From positions 186,001 to 250,000 of the forward strand of contig MCGE01000039.1 of the NCBI GenBank assembly GCA_002105175.1: 64,000 nucleotides of DNA. The letters run 5' to 3'. The DNA comes from Absidia repens. Taxonomy: Eukaryota; Mucoromycota; Mucoromycetes; Mucorales; Cunninghamellaceae. Of the stretch, positions 23,255 through 35,113 are shown piece after piece (within the stretch, counting starts at the first letter, position 1; every line of letters starts with the position of its first letter). Below the pieces are notes generated by a model that saw only the letters and a list, made by a program, of their open reading frames with translations, was not told where the DNA came from and searched no databases. Position numbers and translations under genes: made by a program.

Positions 23255-24754
23255 ATGCGAAGGTGTTTACGGTATGCAGCAACACCACCGTGTCGAGCAT
23301 ACACAAAACAACAACGACGATCACTTACCACATCGCCAATGGTCCGGTGGATGGATACGTTACCAGGCAACCAAGGCACATCAACTACACCATCGACCTT
23401 ACAACAACAACAGCAACAACAACAACACCATGATCGACCATCATCAACACCAGCAATGGCAACAAGCGGTATATTGTCACAATTCTACCGCGGTCTTGCA
23501 ACACAAAACATCGATCAGCTGTGGCCGCTGTATAGCACCATGTACCAACATCATCTCCACACACGGCTGACTCGCAACAATTATCGTCAATTGGTTCAAG
23601 TGACAGCACGATCCGCGAAAACACAACGTAATCTACATCGTCTCTTGGCGATCATGGAAGATATGCAAACATTATCGATCCCATTACGGTTATCGGATTA
23701 CAACATAATCATGAAATGGGTAGGCGGCGCCACCGTACCGGAACGACGACCAAGGCATTTGACCGATGCATTAGCCTGGCTGAGCACCATGGAGCAACAG
23801 ACAAGCCCTGTGATTGAACCGAATGTGGTGACGTACAATACTTTGATCCATGTCGCCTCGCAAGCCAACGATATTTTGACAGCACAACGCCTTTACCATG
23901 CCATGCTTGCGAAAGGGATTGATGCCGATGCTTATACCTATACCACGTTATTACACAGTATGGCGACCATGGGGGATGTCGAAGGGGTGCAGGAGATGGT
24001 GGCTCGATTACAACGCAAAGGACTCGATACCACCTTGTTGCATAGTACCGTCACATGGAACATGTTATTGGATTGTTATTACTCTGCTGAATCGACGACG
24101 ATCTCAACACCAACAACGACAGAATCGATGATGGACGAAGACGAGGATGTGATGGATATAGGGGAGGACAAGGTAGACGATAGGTATCAATCCAAGGCCG
24201 ATACGATGTTCCATGCCATGGTCGATGCGCTCCGTGATGATCCCCAACAACAACAACAACAAACAGTGACAACAGCACCAAGGGCGGATCCCATCACGTT
24301 TCAAATCCATATGGACCATTTACTTCGACAGCAACAACGAGACGACGCCATCCGACTGCTTCTGGATACCATGCCCCGGCACAGCATCCAACCGACGATT
24401 ACCATGTACAATAAACTCTTTGCCTCTTTTCTCATCAAAGAAGAAGAAGAGGATGACCATGAGGATATTATTACAAGTACTACTACTTCCACCGCCTCTT
24501 CACAACAACAACAACAACAGCAGCAGCAGTTACGACAATTATATACATCCTTATTACAACACCCACCCCAGCAACCTCCGACCCCAGAGACGCTGTATAC
24601 CCTGATCAATGCGTTATTGGATCACCACGACACCACCTTGGCGCTGGAAGCGTTTGTGCATCTTTGCCAGGAAAAACAACTTGCCCCATGCCAAGAGTTA
24701 TTGGATCGATTGTCTGGTGTGATTCAAGATGTCCCCTCTTCGTCTATAGATTAG
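23255..24754 (+). CDS. Pentatricopeptide repeat (PPR) protein, probably mitochondrial (499 aa)
   Basis: A single exon. The start is the ATG at 23255 (MRRCLRYAATPPCRAYTKQ): it gives an Arg-rich, acid-free presequence typical of mitochondrial import, whereas the open frame upstream has no ATG and is T-rich. PPR units are visible, e.g. IEPNVVTYNTLIHVASQAND, GIDADAYTYTTLLHSMATMG, TVTWNMLLDCYY, and IQPTITMYNKLFASFL followed by TLYTLINALLDHH. Gln tracts (CAA/CAG) interrupt the repeats near residues 50-57, 330-335 and 413-422. PPR proteins bind organellar RNA for processing, stability or translation. The exact target cannot be told. Confidence 0.88.
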   Translation: MRRCLRYAATPPCRAYTKQQRRSLTTSPMVRWMDTLPGNQGTSTTPSTLQQQQQQQQHHDRPSSTPAMATSGILSQFYRGLATQNIDQLWPLYSTMYQHHLHTRLTRNNYRQLVQVTARSAKTQRNLHRLLAIMEDMQTLSIPLRLSDYNIIMKWVGGATVPERRPRHLTDALAWLSTMEQQTSPVIEPNVVTYNTLIHVASQANDILTAQRLYHAMLAKGIDADAYTYTTLLHSMATMGDVEGVQEMVARLQRKGLDTTLLHSTVTWNMLLDCYYSAESTTISTPTTTESMMDEDEDVMDIGEDKVDDRYQSKADTMFHAMVDALRDDPQQQQQQTVTTAPRADPITFQIHMDHLLRQQQRDDAIRLLLDTMPRHSIQPTITMYNKLFASFLIKEEEEDDHEDIITSTTTSTASSQQQQQQQQQLRQLYTSLLQHPPQQPPTPETLYTLINALLDHHDTTLALEAFVHLCQEKQLAPCQELLDRLSGVIQDVPSSSID

Positions 24755-24838
24755 ACCTTTCTCCTCCTTCCAAATCTTTTATCTTAGAATATATACACAT
24801 ACACATCTTTGCATACTATCAATAAAGCATTTGCCTCC

Positions 24839-24876
<38 letters not shown>

Positions 24877-25289
24877 CTGGTCTTTGTTTTGTGTTTTCGG
24901 GAATAGAAAATCTTTGCTTCATGTTGGAAGAGAAAGGAGAGGGGGAGGGTGCTGAAACAGAAAACATATTATGCGACAGATGATCACTAGGCAGTGAACA
25001 TGTGAGTGTGCGTGTGTAGACATTGGTGCCACATCAAAAAATATATGTTTACTCAAAGCTGTCCACAAGTACTGTACTATATACCATCGTCATAAGCTGG
25101 GGGGTGAAGGTGGAGACAGACTTATAGCAGTGGAAAAGACACTTTGGGTGCATTATATGGAATTGACACTATCTATTGGGTCATAGTATTGGCTAATTAA
25201 TAACAAAAAAAAGGGGGAAGTCATCTTCTATTTGAAGTATATTGAGTAAAACTTTACACACTAAAAAGGGTGACGTGTATCAGAACAAA
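24755..25289. other. 3' region of the PPR gene
   Basis: AATAAA at about 24821-24826 is a likely poly(A) signal, followed by (ATT)n at 24842-24875. The rest holds no gene. Confidence 0.45.
24842..24875. repeat. (ATT)n microsatellite
   Basis: About 11 perfect ATT units, just after the PPR gene's likely poly(A) signal. Confidence 0.9.
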
Positions 25290-25555
25290 ACGTGTCTAAT
25301 GGAGGCAGCATGAGGGAGATCAGAACAATGATTAACACTAATCTAAAAGGAATAATGACTATCAAAAGGGATATAATGTACTATAAAAAAGTATGAGAGA
25401 GACGAAAGGCAGGATATCTTCTCTTTCAGCATAACCATAGTCATTACACTAATCCAAAGAGGGTGATGGGAGTAAAAAAAGGAACCTCTTGTACTAAACA
25501 TGAGGTAGACTATTGAGACATTTTCTCATTGAAGTTTTTTTTTTTAGAAGAAGAA
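25290..25555 (-). repeat. Repeat module adjoining SINE copy 4
   Basis: AACACTAATCTAAAAGGAA (about 25340-25358) recurs as TACACTAATCCAAAGAGGG (about 25453-25471), about 113 nt apart. This matches the module beside the SINE at 7609. GAGGCAGCATGAGGGAGATC (25303-25322) is also shared in diverged form with 7366-7400. Confidence 0.4.
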
Positions 25556-25925
25556 GTCATATTTTATTCAAATGTAAATACAAGCTAAGGGCAAACTAAG
25601 ACTAAATTAAGCTAATGGCGACTCAAAGAAGCCATCTAATGTTGGTTCTACATCCAGAATCCAAAATGAAATAGTTTCCCCATGCATCTTGTCATCCCTG
25701 ATCGGAAACCCCTTCTAAACTAGTGCTAATACTAAGCAATGGTCACCGTGACCTCAAACAAGTTGAATGATGAAGGAAAAAAAGAAAATGAAAAGAGTGA
25801 GAGAGGACCAGGAAAAAAAAAAAAAAAGTGGAAGAAAAAATAAACAACCACGTGGGCGGAATTTGAATTGTTTTCGTGTCTCTGGAGGATTACCAAACGA
25901 TCATGTTGTGAGATGCTGTAAGTTT
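25556..25925 (-). repeat. tRNA-derived SINE-like repeat, subfamily A, copy 4
   Basis: The minus-strand head has B-box-like ATTCAAATTCCGCCCACGTG near 25850-25870. Before it (about 25880-25910) is a tRNA-like segment, TTGGTAATCCTCCAGAGAC. Body and AATAAA tail (about 25560-25567) match the other subfamily-A copies. An A run of 15 nt lies inside it near 25814. Confidence 0.65.
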
Positions 25926-26328
25926 GTAAGGTTGAGGAAATCTTTGTTGTGAGAAAAAGAAGGCTGAGAAAAATAAACAAATAAAAATAAATTTCAGTTC
26001 CTTGAGTTCGAGATGACTATGACATAAAAAAAAAAACATCAGGAAAAACCGGAAAATAATTTCAGTTGGTAAAGTACTGTGCTGTACTTTTTAAGAACCA
26101 GTATCTATTAAGTGTAGTGAAAGTAGTCATCACTTGAACTTTTTATTCAAGCAACAGAGAATAAGAAGCAGATGCTATGTAGTGTTACCTTCCGTGGCGT
26201 AAACATTTAAATTTGGTATACATTTTCCACCAGCCCCCCCTCAAATATCACACACGTATCAGAAAAATAACACTCCCCAATCCTTCTTCACCGTATCTCT
26301 TTCTTTTTTGTCATACTTCTTTATCAAT

Positions 26329-28472
26329 ATGACCAAAGACGATTCGATGGAACATTCCTTTCAAGGTACGATACTTTATCATGGAAAAAGAAAACAACAT
26401 AAAATAGACGTATAATTGATCACCCGTCGTTCGACTTGCTTTTATTTCAGTAGGTTTAACGAGCGGTGATTCTCAGCAGTCTCAGCGGCAAAAGCCATTT
26501 CAAATTGTTCTTGTGGACATCGAAAAAGCTGCCAAAGATAAGGAAATAGTTTGTGTTGAAAAACCATTGGAAGGAAGCGTGGAAAAATTAAACTTTGTAG
26601 CACTGTCTTATCGTTGGGGGGAACTAAAAGAGCAAGTCATTGATACACACCTTGACTATTTAGCAACGATCACATCATTTAATTTGGTTGATTTTTATAA
26701 CCTTTGCTTTATGATAACCCATGAACCTGATTTGCAACATATCAAGTATGTGTGGGTGGACGCGCTTTGTGTGGATCAAACCAATTATGAGCGACGAAAA
26801 GCAACCATTCATCAAATGTCCAACATTTACGAAAAAGCCACCTATATTGTAGCAGTACCTGATCTTCATTTACAACACCTGGAGAATGTATCTAGAGAGA
26901 ATCTGGAAATTGTGGTAAATAGTAAAGAGTTTGGCGAGTATATGTATCACCTTATTCAAGGAAATACAGAACAACTCATTAAAATGGACGATGAATTTCT
27001 CGACAATATCAAAAGTACCATCTGATCCTGCACTAAGACAATTGTTGACAAAATACACCAGTTATTTTGCTTCTGGATTTACAGAAATTTCAAAAGACGA
27101 TCTCCATTACGATCCTGAAGAGACGCTTGAAAATTTATACAATACCTATCAAGCGTCCCTGACGAACCCTCGGCAACACGACGTTGATCAGCCTGGAATA
27201 ATTCAAACTCAGAAAGGGGATGCCGATCCTTTGGAAGATTTACATCATTACGATGAAGTGGTTAGCCTTTTGGAATCTTTTGGTGATCGTTCTTCCATTA
27301 TGGAAAAAATTGGCAAAACTGAAAAGCGTTGGATCTATCCTATCGTTAGAAGGAGCAAGTTTATCCAACGATTCCTGGAATTTATGTTCGACCTTATCGT
27401 AGATTGGTCTACTCGTGTTTGGGTGATTAGCGAATATCACCTTGCAAAAAAGAAAAACAATCTAAGATATTGTTTTCTCCAACTTCGATCAGGGAAGCCT
27501 CAGGAATTGCCCTTTTTTAAATTCGATTTTGCGAACCCTGCATTCTCCTCTGTCATTCGAAACACTACCTACCATCCTAAAAGACACAACCACGATCCAA
27601 ACCCTGTCCACCTACGATTCCATGGTTTTATCACCAGTCAACTCACTACGAAAACCTTTTTCCAAATGATGCTGGATTCCAAGGCGAGCAAAAATGGTAA
27701 TTTTTTTTTTTTTTGGGATGAACAGTAAACGCTTATCTATTAATACATGTACACCTCTAATGTGGTAGAGGATCGATTTTATGCCGTTTTGCCATTATCC
27801 AAGTATAAAGACAAAATCGTCCAAGTGGCTGATTGGAAAATCACTACGATGACCGCGGTCAAATTAAAACTGTACGAGATCTTGGATACCAAAGACAAAT
27901 TGACTCTTTTATTTTCATGTGGGTTCTGGGCATCCCAAAAGGTATGTGAAGGGTTACCGACATTTGCAACTTCATCTGTATTTGACATTGATACGGATGG
28001 CTCGCTGTATCCATGCCCCTCTGACTTGGCTCATCCTTGCACCTTTGACTTGAACAACGACTTCAGCATCAGACTCCAACATGATGCGCTTGCCTACCAC
28101 CTCCGTTATCTTCACTTGTCGCCCAAGGAATACTACGTGAAACGTAAACCCTACAATGAAGGTGTTATGTCAAAAGTATGTCAGCACAAAAAAACACTAT
28201 GTAACCTTCTTCAACTCGATGTCAACAGATTCACGCTGGACATTGTCTACATTGATTACTTTCCCAAGGCAACCAGGGAGTCATCAGGTTTTCAAGAATT
28301 GAAAGAAAGACTAACCTTCAGTGAATATAAAGCAATTGCTTTGATCGGAAGTTTTGAAGAAAACAAATGGATATTGGCCAATCGATATATATATTTGAGA
28401 TCAATCGACAATCTTTCTACATGCGATCATCAGGACAATACCGATCATGTTACTGTTTTTAATATCTATTAA
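26329..28472 (+). pseudogene. HET-domain-like HET-C, broken by a 1-nt frameshift
   Basis: Same three-exon design: 26329-26365, 26451-27696 and 27769-28472, both introns phase 1. It starts MTKDDSMEHSFQ and has FVALSYRWGE, YVWVDALCVDQ and RRKATIHQMSNIYEKATYI. At 27011-27014 an A4 run stands where the reading frame of the paralogues needs three A, so translation ends after about 203 residues at 27023-27025. From there to the C-terminus (DWSTRVWVISEYHLAKKKNN; exon 3 ending FNIY) the frame is fully open one base over. Everything else is intact, so the lesion is recent, allelic, or an indel error of sequencing or assembly in a homopolymer. The acceptor at 26450 has an alternative 3 nt on. Confidence 0.8.
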
Positions 28473-29026
28473 TTAAAAAAGTGAAAACCGATGATGATGA
28501 TGATGATGATGGTGCTATTAATAAATAACAAACTTATTTCTTCCATATTTAAAAAGAAATGATAATAGGGATAGCAATAATATAATATGTGTTGTGCAAG
28601 GCTATTTGGTGGGTGTTTTATGTCAGAAAGGCGTATTTCAAATGGGTGACAGGCGTAATACAGGAAAAATGTTTTTACATTTACACTTTTTTTTCTTTCT
28701 TTTACTTGTGTTCTATTAACTTAAAAAAAAAAAAAAAAAACTCAGGTACCAAAATTTAACATCAAGCAAAAGTCCAACGGTGACTGGTTAGAAATGGTGA
28801 AAAAAAAAAACGCCTCAACACAACCTGTATTGATTAATTGTAGCAGTGAGCTTTACTTGTCGCTTTATTCAACAACAACAATAACAAAAAAAAGGTATGT
28901 TGTTGTTGTTTTGATCTTTTCCGTGAACTCTAAATACTGCAGTTCCTTACCCCCAAAATGTCACACTTGTATGAGAAAATGCGATTTCTTTTTCTCCTTT
29001 TTCTCTTTATCCCATTCTTTATCCGT
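28473..29026. other. Spacer between HET-C and HET-D
   Basis: Contains a GAT microsatellite (about 28491-28511) and an A run (28722-28740). It holds the 3' end of HET-C and promoter of HET-D. Confidence 0.45.
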
Positions 29027-31152
29027 ATGACTAAAGACAACCCTGGCGAACATCAAGGTAAAATATATCTTTTATTGCCTCAGAAAAAAAAAAATCCAGC
29101 AACGAATAACTCGCCAGACTTGAATCTTTTTCTCTCTCTACAGAACCAGCCTCTGACAATATTCTGCAGCAGCAACAACAGCAGAGGCCATTTCAGGTTG
29201 TCCTTGTTGATATCGAAAAAGCTGCTAAAGATCAAGAAATACATTGTGTTGAAAAATCATTGGAAGGAACTGTGGAAGAATTAAACTTTGTAGCCCTGTC
29301 TTATCGTTGGGGCGAAGTACAAGAAACAGTCATTGACACGCACCTTGGCTATTTAGCAACAATCACGTCGTTTCACCTGGATGATTTTTTTATGCTTTGC
29401 GATATGATGATCCGCGAATCCAATTTGCAACATATCAAGTATGTATGGGTGGATGCTATTTGCGTGGATCAAGATAATTATGAGCGACGAAAAGCAACTA
29501 TTCATCAAATGTCCAACATTTACAACAAAGCCACCTATATTTTGGCCGTACCCGATCTTCACATGCGACACTTGCTGAACGTCTCCATGGAAAATGAGAA
29601 AATCATTCAGAACAGTCAGAATTTTAATGAATATATTTACCACCTTATTCAAGGAAATGCTGATCAACTTCATCGCCTGGACAATACATTCCTTGACGAC
29701 ATCGACGTGCCATCTGACCCTGAATTAAGACAATTGCTGACAAAATATACTGTTTACTTTGCAGACGGATTTACAAAGCCTCAGAAACATTACCGCTTTT
29801 ATGATCCTGAGGAGGTACTTGAACATCTATATGAAGTAAACCAAACGTCCCTGACAAGAAGTCAAAGTCTTCTTCGCCAAGATGATGATGATGATGATGA
29901 TGATGATCACAAAAGAAATCAAACTCAGATAGGTGGTGGCAATAAACCTTTGAAAGATTTGCATCATTGCAATAAAATGGCGTGCCCTTTGGATTTTCAT
30001 GATGAGCAACCGCCTCAATGGAGAACTGACATGGTCATGCCGAAAAAGCCTTGGACACATCGCATCGTCAAAAGAAACAACGCTATACGACAAGTCATGA
30101 AATTTTTGGAGGATCTCATTATTGATTGATCGACGCGTGTTTGGGTGATTAGTGAATACCATATTGCTAAAAAGAAAAACAACCTCAAATATTGGTTCCT
30201 TCAACTGAGCGATTCATCTTTCTCATCTTTTTTTACATTTGATTTTACTGATCCTGCGTTCGCCTCTGACATTCCATCGGCTATCTATATTTCACCAGAT
30301 GAAGACTATGATCGAAATCCCATCCACCTTCAATTCCATCGTTTGATCATTGACCGACTTACTGGGCTAACCTTTTTTGAGATGATGCTTCAATCCAGGG
30401 CCAGTAAGAATGGTAAACTTCCTTTTTTTTTTTTTCTTTCAAAGGAAAAAAGGCTTATATATATTTTTTTTATTGTGGTAGTGGACCGATTTTACGCCAT
30501 TTTGCCACAATCAAAATATAAAAGCAATATTACTCAAGTGGCACATTGGGAAATCAATGCTCTCTTGTCGGTCAAATTGCGGCTCTACGAAATCATGGAT
30601 ACCGTTGACAAGTGGCACCTTTTGTTTTTGTCTGGGGACTTTTTGTCCGTTCCATCTGACGCTTTACCAACATTTGCCACGTCGACGATTGATTGGGCCA
30701 GTATAGTTTACCATGATGACTCTGAGGACCCAAGTAGTAATTATGACATGAACAAAGAATCCACATCCATCACACTCCATTATCATCACCATAAGGACCA
30801 GGCTAAGGATTCCGACAGCTCTCTGTATTATCTTCAATTAACACCACTGGAGTATTACGTGGTACGTCAGCCTTATGATTCATGTGATTGTCCCTCTGTG
30901 AGTCGAAAAACAAAATTATTATGCCATTCTCTTCAACTCGATGAGGATAGCTTGACTGTTGACATTGTATGTATCCCATACTATGCTGGAAAAAAGATGT
31001 TGCAAGAGGATACATTCCAATATAATCTCTTTTTAGCTGGAAGTTTTATAGAAAACAAATGGATAATAACTAAGGAAATTCAGAGCACGGCCGTTCCCAA
31101 TTGGGAATCTCATGATAACAGTGATAGCAGCACCAATTTTAATATCTATTGA
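29027..31152 (+). pseudogene. HET-domain-like HET-D, in-frame TGA at a conserved Trp
   Basis: Exons 29027-29057, 29144-30412 and 30482-31152; both introns phase 1, all parts in frame (657 codons in total). It starts MTKDNPGEHQ, then a Q run, FVALSYRWGE, YVWVDAICVDQ and RRKATIHQMSNIYNKATYI. An acidic run of about 9 Asp lies at 29880-29907. At 30127-30129 the codon is TGA where all five paralogues have TGG in the DWS[ST]RVW[VI] block, so the reading stops at codon 339. The same frame is open to the C-terminal FNIY. The second intron (69 nt) also has no stop. Read as a pseudogene by one substitution; stop readthrough is possible but not shown. Confidence 0.8.
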
Positions 31153-31526
31153 AACAAGTGCATCAGTGATGGCATTCCAAATAAACATTATCCCCATCCC
31201 CTTCCCGGACATGAAGTCAATTGAACATTTTTGATCCCTCACCACATTAAAAAAAATCTATCCTCGGCACTGTTATCCAGATGTAGCCCACCACAACAAA
31301 ATACACTGTAAGGGCTGTTTTACACACAAACGCACACCAGTTTGTTTTGTTTTTTTCTACGCGCAAAAACAGACAGTATACATGGCGTGGCGGAATAAGA
31401 CTCATAACACCCAACCCATTTCTTTCCACGCATCACATACACATACACACCAGCTTTATTTTCAATATAATTCGATAACACAAATGATGTAAACGTATGA
31501 CAGAGAAACTAATGATAAAAAGAGAC
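31153..31526. other. Spacer downstream of HET-D
   Basis: No gene is seen. AT-rich with short ACACAC tracts near 31320 and 31440. Confidence 0.4.
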
Positions 31527-31905
31527 AAGCATGTTTTATTTATATGTAAAGACAAACGATGATAAACTAATACTAAACGAAACTAGACTGATGACGGTTT
31601 CATGACACCGCATTCTAAGATGAAGCTAAATCTAATGGAGGTTGCGAATCCTCGATCCGAAATGAAATGGTTTCCCCAGGATGTTTGTTTTGCATTCTTC
31701 AAAATGCCCCTGATTCGAGTTCTAACCCACTAATCCAAGACCACCATCACTTCATGGAAGCTTAATGAACAAAAAAAAAAAAAAAAAAAAAAAAGAGGGT
31801 GAAAAAACTCACAAAATCATAAAATCCAAAATTATTTGGCGGAGTGTAAATGAGGCACCATGCATTTTTTTGCATATACCCGTATGGGGCAGAGAGCGAC
31901 ATGGC
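31527..31905 (-). repeat. tRNA-derived SINE-like repeat, subfamily B, copy 5
   Basis: Carries CATTCTTCAAAATGCCCCTG near 31693-31712 and the tail motif ATGTTTTATTTATATG near 31530. The head near 31835-31900 shares GTAAATGAGGCACCATGCAT-like sequence with copy 2. An A run of about 24 nt (31771-31794) lies within. Confidence 0.6.
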
Positions 31906-32266
31906 ACACTTCACTAAAAAACTCTCTGATATTCTAAAAAAAAAAGGCTGCCAATGATAATATCTTTCATTACGCAGTATGATCTTCTACTATATTATTA
32001 TTACATTATACCTTTCATTTACCTCCAAAAGGATATGCTCTTTCTTTGATAGTAAGTGCAAAATGTACGTGTCCTTCAATGTCGGCGTTTGAACAAATAC
32101 GGTTCTGCCAAAAAGAATTCAGGAACCAGACCAAAACATTCCGCCTCAGGGAGATCGTGGGACGTTCACAGTGTATCATTGAATGTTTTATGTCCCCAAA
32201 CCTTCAAACACTTCCCTCCCCCCGTTCTTGTTTTTGTTTTTATTTTTCTCTTCTACCCTTATCATC

Positions 32267-34700
32267 ATGACAAAAGACGCCATAGAAGAACGACATTTTG
32301 AAGGTAGGTGATAGCACTTGTAGGCAATACATGTATTTTATGGATTAAAACTAAGAAATACTTTGTGTATCAACCCTACCTTTATTTTTTATATATAATA
32401 CTTATTATACTACAAAGATACGCAAAAACAGCAACAGCAGCAACCATTTCAGATTGTTCTTATCGATATTGACAAGGCCGCTGAAGATAACATGATACAT
32501 TGCGTTAAAAAGCCTTTGGATGGAAACAATGAAGATTTGAAATATGTGGCCATATCTTACCGGTGGGGTGAATTACCTGAAACGATGGTCGATACGCAAG
32601 TGGGCTATACAGCATCCATCACATCATTTGCCTTGAAAGATTTCTACGACCTGTGTAGGACAATCAAGTCGGAATCTGATTTAAAGTCCATCAAGTATAT
32701 TTGGGTTGATGCGATTTCTGTGAATCAAAGTAATACGATCAAACGCAAAAAGACCATTTATCGAATGAGTGACATTTTTGAAAAAGCGACGTATATTTTG
32801 GCAGTCCCTGATCTTCACTTAGCTTACCTGACAGCCACATCCACAAAGAATTTGGAAACCATCCTTGGCTCCCGCCGCTACCATAAAGACCTGTATTACC
32901 TTCTTCATGGATGCTCCGCACAACTTGCAACCCTGGAAGAAAAATACCTTGATGATATCAAAGTGCCCACAGATCCTGTATTGCGACAAGTGCTATATCA
33001 ATACACTGACTATTTTGTGGATGGATTTATGAAATATAAAAAACATTACCGCTATTATAACCCAGAGGAGGCATTGGATCATATTTACGAAACATGTCCC
33101 GCATCGTCCACACTATCGCGCGCGCCTATTGAAGTAAGCAGTAGGTTCGTTATCAATGCCAGAGATAACCAAATGCAATCAGCATCAATGACCGCAGCTG
33201 CAAAAGATGATTGTAACAGGGAACCAGTCGTCGACATTGATTATCGATTGAATAGACGTCATTGCTCAGAATTGGAGTGTCCTTTGGATTTTTTCCATGA
33301 AAGACAACACAAATACCGCACCAACAGGATGGATGAAACGCGAAAAGATAATCTTCAATGGAAACAATGGATTCTCAAAAGAAATACAGATATCCGGCAA
33401 TCGATGGATTTATTGACGGATCTTATTGAGGACTGGTCGTCTCGTGTTTGGGTTGTCAGTGAATTCAGTATTGCCAAAAAGAAAAATAACCTCAAATACT
33501 GGTTTACTCAGTTAGCGGCGCCACATCAAGATTTGAATAGTGATTATACATCATCCGATGAAGACAAAGCAAATGGCGGGCAGACTCTCACCTTTTTTAA
33601 ATTTGACTTTCTGTACCCTCACCATACTGTTGTTGACGACCCATCTTTCCATACCGTCATTGCCAATACCCCAAAGGACTCTCTCTATGAATTCATGAAC
33701 TTGCGAAATTACACATCCAATCCTGTCTACCAAAGATTTCACTATATCATGATCAAGCAACTCAGTTCACAATCCTTTTTGGAAATGATGTTAAAATCCA
33801 AGGCCACAAAAAATGGTACGTATTTTTTTTTTTGGGGGGGGGGGGGACGGGACTATTGATACGGTTTGAAAGTCACTTATAGTGGTTGATCATGGCGGTT
33901 TTTTTTTTAAAAAAAAAAAATAAGAGGATCGATTTTATGCTGTGTTGCCATTATCGGAATATAAAAACGAGCTCATCGCCAGCAAAAAGCGAACAGATGA
34001 CCCATGGCACATCAGTACCCTTTGCGACGTCAAGTTAAAACTGTACGAGTTCATGACCGTCAAGGACAAGTTGAATCTTCTTTTTATCTCGGCAAGTGTC
34101 AGTGCATCCAATAAGGGCATGACGTTACCTACATTTGCAACGTCGACTCTCCCTTTAGGATTTCAAAGTGAATATCTAGCACGTGAAAGATTCCCTTTTC
34201 CTAGTCAATTTGACTTGACAGACCCATCCACCATCATGCTTCATCACTTTCAAGCCATCAATACCAGCAATGACGGCGACGACGACGACGACGACGACGA
34301 TGATGATGATGATAGACAACATATGTACTACCTTCGTTTACAGCCAACGGAATACTATGTGGTGGATGGCGCCGAAAGCAGTAAGAAGGATGCATCGATA
34401 CAAGCACTTCGAGAAAACAAATCGCTTTGCAAATGCCTGGACATCCATGCTTTTGATGTCCATCCTACGGGTGCTACTACATCTGTCGACCTTGTATGCA
34501 TTCCTGCTTTTGGAATGAAACATATGATAGAGTACCCTGGCAGGGACTGGGAAAATTATTGTCTCTTTTTGGTGGGAAGTTTTGTCAAGCAAAAATGGGC
34601 CCTGGATCATTGTAGTCATTTTCTTAATGTTAGCAGTACTTCTTGGACTCATCATTATAGTAAAGATAATGAGAAAGGAGCCTGTTTTAATATTTATTGA
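32267..34700 (+). CDS. HET-domain-like protein HET-E (736 aa, intact, divergent)
   Basis: Exons 32267-32303, 32418-33815 and 33925-34700; both introns phase 1. It starts MTKDAIEERHFE, then a short Q run, FQIVLIDIDKAAEDN, YVAISYRWGE, and YIWVDAISVNQ (paralogues have AICVDQ), then KRKKTIYRMSDIFEKATYI and DWSSRVWVVSEF. It is the longest and most divergent member, with extra residues between HET blocks two and three (about 33110-33240) and an Asp run of about 12 encoded by GAC/GAT at 34274-34314 in exon 3. It ends FNIY. Its second intron contains a G run of 13 (33834-33846). The Cys and Asp changes in block two could matter for activity. Confidence 0.85.
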
Positions 34701-34849
34701 ATTGATGTTCACTCAATCGAATAAAAGAATGGCCTTCTCTTTAAATAATGAGAAAAGCAAGTATGTGTGTATCGGACCAAAGCTGTCCACTTACGAAAAA
34801 GATATTAAAAATCTAAAATATTATTTACCGAGTGAATAGAAAGATCTGT

Positions 34850-35113
34850 TCATGATGGAGACTAATGTGAGATTTGAAAAATGGGCACTACTAATCTAAC
34901 GGAACAATTGTAAAGATTGTAAAAGGGACTGTAACATATTCCCTGAGGTTTGACGAAGACTAAAGAAGACATCTGAAACACAACAGTAAGAAAACACACA
35001 AAAAAACAAAAACAAAAAAAGTAAAGGTGGTATATTGGGGATCTATTGTACAAGATTTGAGAGAGATTATTGGTACATTTTTTATTTTTCATTGAAAAAA
35101 AAAGGGAGAGAGA
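34850..35113 (-). repeat. Repeat module adjoining SINE copy 6
   Basis: ACTACTAATCTAACGGAAC (about 34888-34906) matches the motif beside SINE copies 2 and 4. TTTTTCATTGAAAAAAAAAG near 35085-35104 matches the SINE-proximal TTCATTGAA of the other modules. Confidence 0.4.

Noticed and set aside
26513..27728. Two separate genes in HET-C (frames 26513-27025 and 26931-27728)
   Set aside because: They are the two halves of one exon-2 sequence colinear with the paralogues, separated by a one-base shift.
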